A stretch of DNA of 64,000 bases from Alphaproteobacteria bacterium. Its GTDB lineage: Bacteria; Pseudomonadota; Alphaproteobacteria; UBA7985; JAUIBT01. Shown in pieces: positions 59,971-64,000 of the stretch. A program made the position numbers and the translations under genes. The stretch covers positions 124,001-188,000 of the forward strand of contig JAUIBT010000001.1 of assembly GCA_030428255.1 (NCBI GenBank), written 5' to 3'. Under the pieces are notes generated by a model that saw nothing but the letters and a program-made list of their open reading frames with translations, was not told the origin of the DNA and did not search any database. How positions within the stretch are numbered: position 1 is the first letter of the stretch; each line of letters starts with the position of its first letter.

Positions 59971-60609
59971 ATGAGCCTTCGTATCGGCGATACCGCGCCA
60001 AACTTCACCATCCCCACTACCGCCGGTGAGATTAGCTTTCACGATTGGGCCGGCGACCGCTGGGTCTTCTTCTTCTCACACCCGGCAGATTTCACCCCGG
60101 TTTGCACGACCGAAATGGGCCGCACTTCGCAATTGGCTGACGAATTTGCCAAGCGAAACACAGCCCCGCTGGGTCTTTCTACCGACACGGTAGAGGCGCA
60201 CAACACTTGGATCGCAGACGTTAACGACACGCAGAACACCGTGTTGCAATTTCCCATCGTCGCGGACAAAGACCTGACCGTGGCGACCGCCTATGACATG
60301 ATCCACCCGAACGCATCGGAAACGGCGACCGTGCGCAGCGTCTTCATTATCGACCCCAACAAGAAGATTCGCCTGACCTTGACTTATCCCATGAGTGTCG
60401 GGCGCAATTTCGATGAGATCTTGCGGGTTATCGACGCCTTGCAACTGGGCGACGCCAAGCGCATCGCGACCCCAGCCGACTGGCGCCCCGGTCAAGACGT
60501 GATCATTCCACCATCAATTTCTAACGAGGAAGCCAAAGACCTGTTCCCGCAAGGTTGGAATGAAATCCGCCCCTACTTGCGCGTAACCAAAGTGGATCAG
60601 TCCGCTTAG
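59971..60609 (+). CDS. 1-Cys (Prx6-type) peroxiredoxin
   Basis: A 212-residue thiol peroxidase reducing H2O2 and organic peroxides. The peroxidatic Cys45 is in FTPVCTTEMG. The C-terminal arm (PADWRPGQDVIIPPSIS) is typical of Prx6. No second resolving Cys is present. The ATG at 59971 has GGAG upstream; the earlier in-frame start lies next to the xsc terminator and is rejected. Confidence 0.93.
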   Translation: MSLRIGDTAPNFTIPTTAGEISFHDWAGDRWVFFFSHPADFTPVCTTEMGRTSQLADEFAKRNTAPLGLSTDTVEAHNTWIADVNDTQNTVLQFPIVADKDLTVATAYDMIHPNASETATVRSVFIIDPNKKIRLTLTYPMSVGRNFDEILRVIDALQLGDAKRIATPADWRPGQDVIIPPSISNEEAKDLFPQGWNEIRPYLRVTKVDQSA

Positions 60610-60790
60610 TTTGACCGCATCAGCCTGTTCTGTACTTTGGAGCATGTTTCGTTGAATTGCATTCACTCAACACGCTCTAACTATATGATTTTAGCGCAAA
60701 TGCACATTTCCGATCTCTGGCACAATCGAGGGCGATTGCTCGGGCTTTGCTCTAGCTTCAAGGGGCAGAACAGGCTTGGTCTGAATCGCG

Positions 60791-61564
60791 CTAATCGCGA
60801 TATCCCCAGTGAGCGCCCAAAATGGCTCCGCTTAAGCGATCTTGCAGCAAGAAGGCGCGCCCTTGCGCCTTGAAATCCTGCTCGTGCCAAGACAAGAGCA
60901 GTTCGCGCGTCTCAGCAGGCAGGGCCCGGCGGTCGGCGTGGGTCACTGAATTGGCATAGAGACGCTCGACAACCTTGCTGCCACGCTTCGACAAGCTAGC
61001 ACGCACCAGCTTGCTAAAATGCAGCTCCAACAGATCCAGCCGCCCAGCGAACTCATCAGAGAACTCAGGCTCCAAGCGTAGCCGCAGATGGCCATCCGGC
61101 GCCGCTTCAAAGGCGATGTTCTCTGCGCTGCGCCGCGCCTGGGCTAGAGTCGCCATAACTGCGTCTTTGTCGCTGCCCACGACGGTATGCAGGCCGTCGA
61201 TGACAATCTGGGGCGTGTAGACATAAGCCGATTGATGCAATTCGCGGTACCAGCGCTGTCGATTGGTCCAATCGCGGTGCGACAGCGGGTCCTTTAGCGG
61301 CCCCATATTGAGATAGTCGATGTGGAAGGACAGCACCAAAATGTCCTCACGCTCATGCAGCTCAACCGCTAGGCGGTCGGCGCTGGGGCAATTGCTGCAA
61401 ATCAACGAGGTAAAGAGTTCTAGTACCACCGGCGCATGCCTGTGCTTGTGGTCGGCAGCCTCGTCCTGAGACCAGGCTTGTGGCACGAGCAACACACCAG
61501 CAAGCGCAAGAGCGCCAAGGCCAGTTCGGCACAGGTGATAAAGGGTCCGCAAACTGCTAATCAT
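60791..61564 (-). CDS. Exported DUF1223 thioredoxin-fold protein
   Basis: A 257-residue protein with a signal peptide to about residue 32 (AWS), then a thioredoxin-like domain with CSNC (56-59) followed by PSADRL. This matches DUF1223, common in alphaproteobacteria and of unknown function. Its periplasmic redox-active CxxC suggests a thiol-disulfide role. The final codons CGCGATTAG are followed by CGCGATTCA, a weak nine-base echo of the stop. Confidence 0.85.
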   Translation of the reverse strand: MISSLRTLYHLCRTGLGALALAGVLLVPQAWSQDEAADHKHRHAPVVLELFTSLICSNCPSADRLAVELHEREDILVLSFHIDYLNMGPLKDPLSHRDWTNRQRWYRELHQSAYVYTPQIVIDGLHTVVGSDKDAVMATLAQARRSAENIAFEAAPDGHLRLRLEPEFSDEFAGRLDLLELHFSKLVRASLSKRGSKVVERLYANSVTHADRRALPAETRELLLSWHEQDFKAQGRAFLLQDRLSGAILGAHWGYRD

Positions 61565-61600
61565 GATAACTACATAGGCCGTTTCGAGCGCACTGGCCAG

Positions 61601-61933
61601 TCACGACATGGTTACGATTGCATGATGCAGCCAGAAGACCGCAAGGCCAGCCAGAACGGGGCTCACCAGGTCTTTACGCCAAGCCGCCACCACCGCAGCC
61701 CCCAGTCCTGCGAGCATCCAAGCATTATTCAAAGGATTGAGGTCCAGGCTGCGCTCTGGAGCCAGCAACGCCGGGGCAGTTATGGCAACCAGCACGCAAA
61801 TCGGCACGAACGGCAAAGCTTGGCGCACAAACAGTGGCACTTGCAGGCGCGAAAAGATCAGCATGGCAGGTCCGCGCATGGCGTAGGTCACAAAGCTGCA
61901 ACCGATGATCAAGGCAAGCGTTTGAGCTGTCAC
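61601..61933 (-). CDS. azlD: AzlD-family branched-chain amino acid exporter subunit
   Basis: A 110-residue protein with four hydrophobic helices and the family segment FVTYAMRGPAML. With AzlC it forms an exporter for branched-chain or similar amino acids. It overlaps azlC by four bases. Confidence 0.85.
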   Translation of the reverse strand: MTAQTLALIIGCSFVTYAMRGPAMLIFSRLQVPLFVRQALPFVPICVLVAITAPALLAPERSLDLNPLNNAWMLAGLGAAVVAAWRKDLVSPVLAGLAVFWLHHAIVTMS

Positions 61934-62712
61934 AGCGCCTCGTCTCCCGCGCTGGCGGCTGGCGGCTCGCTTCGTCGATCCATAAGGCGCTGACTGGCAT
62001 AGCCCGCAACGATACCGGCCAGAATCGCGGTGACTAGCCCCAGTTGGTTCGGCCAGTCACGCAGCCAGACCGCCAAAACCAGGCTAACGCCCGCCGCCAC
62101 CCATCGTGGCGCTGCGACCAGCAAGGGCACGAAGATCGCGATGTAGGCCGAATAGATCGCCACACTGAAACCAAAGCGGCTGAGGTCCGGGCCACTGGCC
62201 CCCAAAACCAAGCCAACCGCGGTGGACAGATTCCACGCAAAGTACATGCCAAGGCTAGCGCCGGCGAAGTAAGCCAAAGGTAAGGGATCATGGGGACGCG
62301 CATCCAGGCGCCGCGCGGTCACCGCATAGGACTCGTCGGTCAGAAAATAGCCCACGATCAGACGCCCCCAGCTTGGCCAATGTGCGCAGCGGGTCGCCAG
62401 ATCCAAGGCATAGAGCAGATGGCGGGCATTCAGCAAGGCCGTCACCCCGAAGATCACCAACAAGCCCGCGCCCTTGCCAAAAAGATCGGCTGCCGCAAAC
62501 TGGGCTGATCCCGCAAAAATCAGGCTTGAGAAGGCTTGCCCTCCCCAAAGGCCCAGCCCCACGTCATAAGCTAAGATGCCAAACAGCAGTCCGAAGGGCG
62601 CGCCTGACAGGAATAAAGGCGCAGCGTCGCGCAGGCCAAGCGCAAAAGCACGGCGATGGTTGGGGGACTTCGCTTGGCTGGCGAGCCCATGCTGAGCAAC
62701 TGGGGATGTCAT
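61930..62712 (-). CDS. azlC: AzlC-family branched-chain amino acid exporter subunit
   Basis: About 260 residues with roughly eight helices. Family motifs are SGAPFGLLFGILAYDVGLG, FAGSAQFAA, LNARHLLYALDL and YFLTDESYAV. I take the ATG at 62712 (GGGAG upstream); an ATG seven codons earlier is possible. The large partner of AzlD. Confidence 0.88.
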   Translation of the reverse strand: MTSPVAQHGLASQAKSPNHRRAFALGLRDAAPLFLSGAPFGLLFGILAYDVGLGLWGGQAFSSLIFAGSAQFAAADLFGKGAGLLVIFGVTALLNARHLLYALDLATRCAHWPSWGRLIVGYFLTDESYAVTARRLDARPHDPLPLAYFAGASLGMYFAWNLSTAVGLVLGASGPDLSRFGFSVAIYSAYIAIFVPLLVAAPRWVAAGVSLVLAVWLRDWPNQLGLVTAILAGIVAGYASQRLMDRRSEPPAASAGDEAL

Positions 62713-62791
62713 GCGCGCTTGCTCCCAAGACATAAGCGAAGCCTGGCAGCGGCCTGGCCAACTGCGGCAAGGTTGAGGCTCTCGTGCGAGC

Positions 62792-63145
62792 CTAGTTCTT
62801 TACCTTGATATCCAAAGCACGCAAGACATCTGAGAGATTTTCTGACCGCTTGAGGGGTTTCATGCCCTCGTGCACAACGAATTCCCGCCCCTTGCCGCTG
62901 GGTCCCAAGCGCTTGGCCACCGTGAACATGGGCTGCTCGTGCGCATTCTTGAAAATCGAGAAGACTGCAACCCCGGGCGCAAAGTCGATGGCATAGTCGC
63001 GCCACTGCCCGGCCGCCACATAGTGCGAATAGAGTTGCATGATCGACGATAGCTCGTCGCGCTGAAAATACAGGGGCTTGCGGGCGCGGTTGCCTTTGGC
63101 GCGTTGCGCGCGAAAATCAGCAATGGATATGGGCTGTTCACTCAT
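62792..63145 (-). CDS. DUF2794 protein
   Basis: A 117-residue soluble protein matching DUF2794, an alphaproteobacterial family of unknown function: LYSHYVAAGQWRDYAIDF and VAVFSIFKNAHEQPMFTVAK. It lies 79 bp upstream of azlC on the same strand and is divergent from the YfgM-like gene. Confidence 0.82.
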   Translation of the reverse strand: MSEQPISIADFRAQRAKGNRARKPLYFQRDELSSIMQLYSHYVAAGQWRDYAIDFAPGVAVFSIFKNAHEQPMFTVAKRLGPSGKGREFVVHEGMKPLKRSENLSDVLRALDIKVKN

Positions 63146-63361
63146 GCGATTTGCTCCCGCCCATCTGGCAAAAAGCTGAGCTTAAACAATCTGTTTGCTC
63201 CGTCATGGCAGTGATTTGGCGCGCACTCATAGTTCAAGTATGGGACGAAGACCCACAAGGCTCAAGCAGAACTGCTAAGGGCGCGGAATTTTTCTAGCCC
63301 TCAGCGCGCCAACGCGTTATCACCAAGCCACGATTAAACCCCTCATCTGCTGGAGCCCAAA

Positions 63362-64000
63362 GTGCGCAAGCAAGACCAAGATCAGGACAACACAAGCGAT
63401 CTGCTATTCGCCGAACTCAGCGAAGAGATGCGCCAGGATCAGGTGATCCAATTCCTGAAAAAATATCAGTACTACATCATGGCTGGCATACTGGCTTTTG
63501 TCGCCGCATTCGGCGGGCTGTTGGCCTATGACGCCTACCAAACCAGCCAGCGCAAAGCTTTGGCCACCGACATCGCGCAGGCGCAAGCCCTGCTGAACGA
63601 CGGCGACGAGCAAGCGGCGCTTGGCCTTCTGGGGGAACTGTCACAGCGCAAGGACTTCTATGGCTACCAAGCGGGCATGTTGATCGCCAAGCGATCCCTG
63701 GCCCAGGGTGCTTTTGATCAAGCCGCGACGGAATTCTCCGCGCTTGCAAAGAACACCGGGCTGACGGCCCCCTACAAAGAACTGGCCGAGGTCTATGCTT
63801 TGCTGGCCGCCAGCAACCAAGGCCTGGACGCTGAGCAGAGCCAGCGCTTGCAGGCACTGGCAAGTGGCGAAGGCGCTTACGCTGCCATGGCCAAAGAGCT
63901 GCAAGTCGCTTTGATGGTTCAACAAGGTCAGGTTGCAGAAGCCCTTAGCGCTATCGACCTCATGTTGGAAGACGAAGCCAGCTCAGCCTCGCTCAAGTTC
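63362..64000 (+). CDS. YfgM/TPR_21-type membrane-anchored tetratricopeptide protein (cut by window end)
   Basis: 213 codons are visible from a GTG with TGGAG nine bases upstream. A short cytoplasmic N-terminus, one helix (YYIMAGILAFVAAFGGLLAY, about 41-60), then an exported TPR-like region (QAQALLNDGDEQAALGLL and following). This matches YfgM-like proteins, which assist SecYEG-exported proteins and are often followed by bamB and der; those would lie beyond the window. Confidence 0.8.
   Translation, partial: MRKQDQDQDNTSDLLFAELSEEMRQDQVIQFLKKYQYYIMAGILAFVAAFGGLLAYDAYQTSQRKALATDIAQAQALLNDGDEQAALGLLGELSQRKDFYGYQAGMLIAKRSLAQGAFDQAATEFSALAKNTGLTAPYKELAEVYALLAASNQGLDAEQSQRLQALASGEGAYAAMAKELQVALMVQQGQVAEALSAIDLMLEDEASSASLKF

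Noticed and set aside
60610-60790. Possible terminator after the peroxiredoxin gene (GAGCATGTT...AACACGCTC)
   Set aside because: The stem has a mismatch and a 20-base loop, and no T run follows; too weak to annotate.

Overview
The window reads as a contiguous chromosomal segment of a free-living, aerobic alphaproteobacterium with roughly 60% G+C and dense, mostly operonic genes. Lineage clues are the rpmH-rnpA-yidD-yidC-engB-argB block, a DUF2794 protein, purS-purQ-purL, a DUF1223 protein, AzlCD and a TauABC-Tpa-Xsc taurine module. The taurine module hints at a marine or sulfonate-rich habitat. A Rhodospirillales or SAR116-like organism is possible, but I cannot fix the genus.

Layout. (1) 1-7500, minus strand: an eight-gene operon encoding a complex-II-like oxidoreductase (sdhB, two small membrane anchors, sdhA-like), a split class I fumarase, a sulfite-oxidase-fold molybdoenzyme and a TPP enzyme cut by the window edge. 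(2) 7.7-14.1 kb: a phosphatase, cysS, gltX, a Fur/Zur regulator facing a ZIP transporter, and a PLP decarboxylase. (3) 14.2-17.0 kb: tsaE-tsaB-tsaC-tsaD, the four dedicated genes for tRNA t6A. (4) 17.0-19.5 kb: ald with a divergent Lrp regulator, then a UPF0173 hydrolase. (5) 19.7-26 kb: an M20 deacylase with a complete Dpp-type ABC importer whose two ATPases are fused. (6) 26-29 kb: a glyoxalase-fold protein, ornithine cyclodeaminase and arginase under a divergent Lrp regulator. (7) 29.2-34.3 kb: a TrpR-like repressor gene followed by hisG, a hisC-hisB fusion, hisH, hisA and hisF. (8) 34.3-39.5 kb: ddl, a sensor kinase, a flavin disulfide reductase and a TVP38 membrane protein. (9) 39.9-44.8 kb: rpmH to argB. 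(10) 44.8-47.7 kb: a nitrilase-family amidase, a metal-ligand-depleted M24 (creatinase-like) protein and an SDR. (11) 48-51.8 kb: purS-purQ-purL and a PCuAC copper chaperone. (12) 52-59.8 kb: tauA-tauB-tauC-tpa-xsc. (13) 60-64 kb: a peroxiredoxin, DUF1223, azlDC, DUF2794 and a YfgM-like protein cut by the window end.

How the parts fit. TauABC imports taurine. Tpa transaminates it against pyruvate, giving alanine and sulfoacetaldehyde. Xsc cleaves sulfoacetaldehyde to acetyl phosphate and sulfite. Ald, 38 kb away, could recycle the alanine to pyruvate. Arginase and ornithine cyclodeaminase form a short arginine-to-proline route.

The most unusual items are: the sdh/fumarase/Mo/TPP operon, whose flavoprotein lacks the flavin-attaching His; the HisC-HisB fusion behind a TrpR-like regulator with a near-perfect operator; a TauC permease with a large extra periplasmic domain; an M24 protein that has lost its metal ligands, paired with an amidase; and a recurring pattern of 13-16 bp tandem duplications at gene ends and starts, several of which copy the stop codon or Shine-Dalgarno sequence. 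No insertion sequence, prophage, CRISPR array, rRNA or tRNA gene was recognised.
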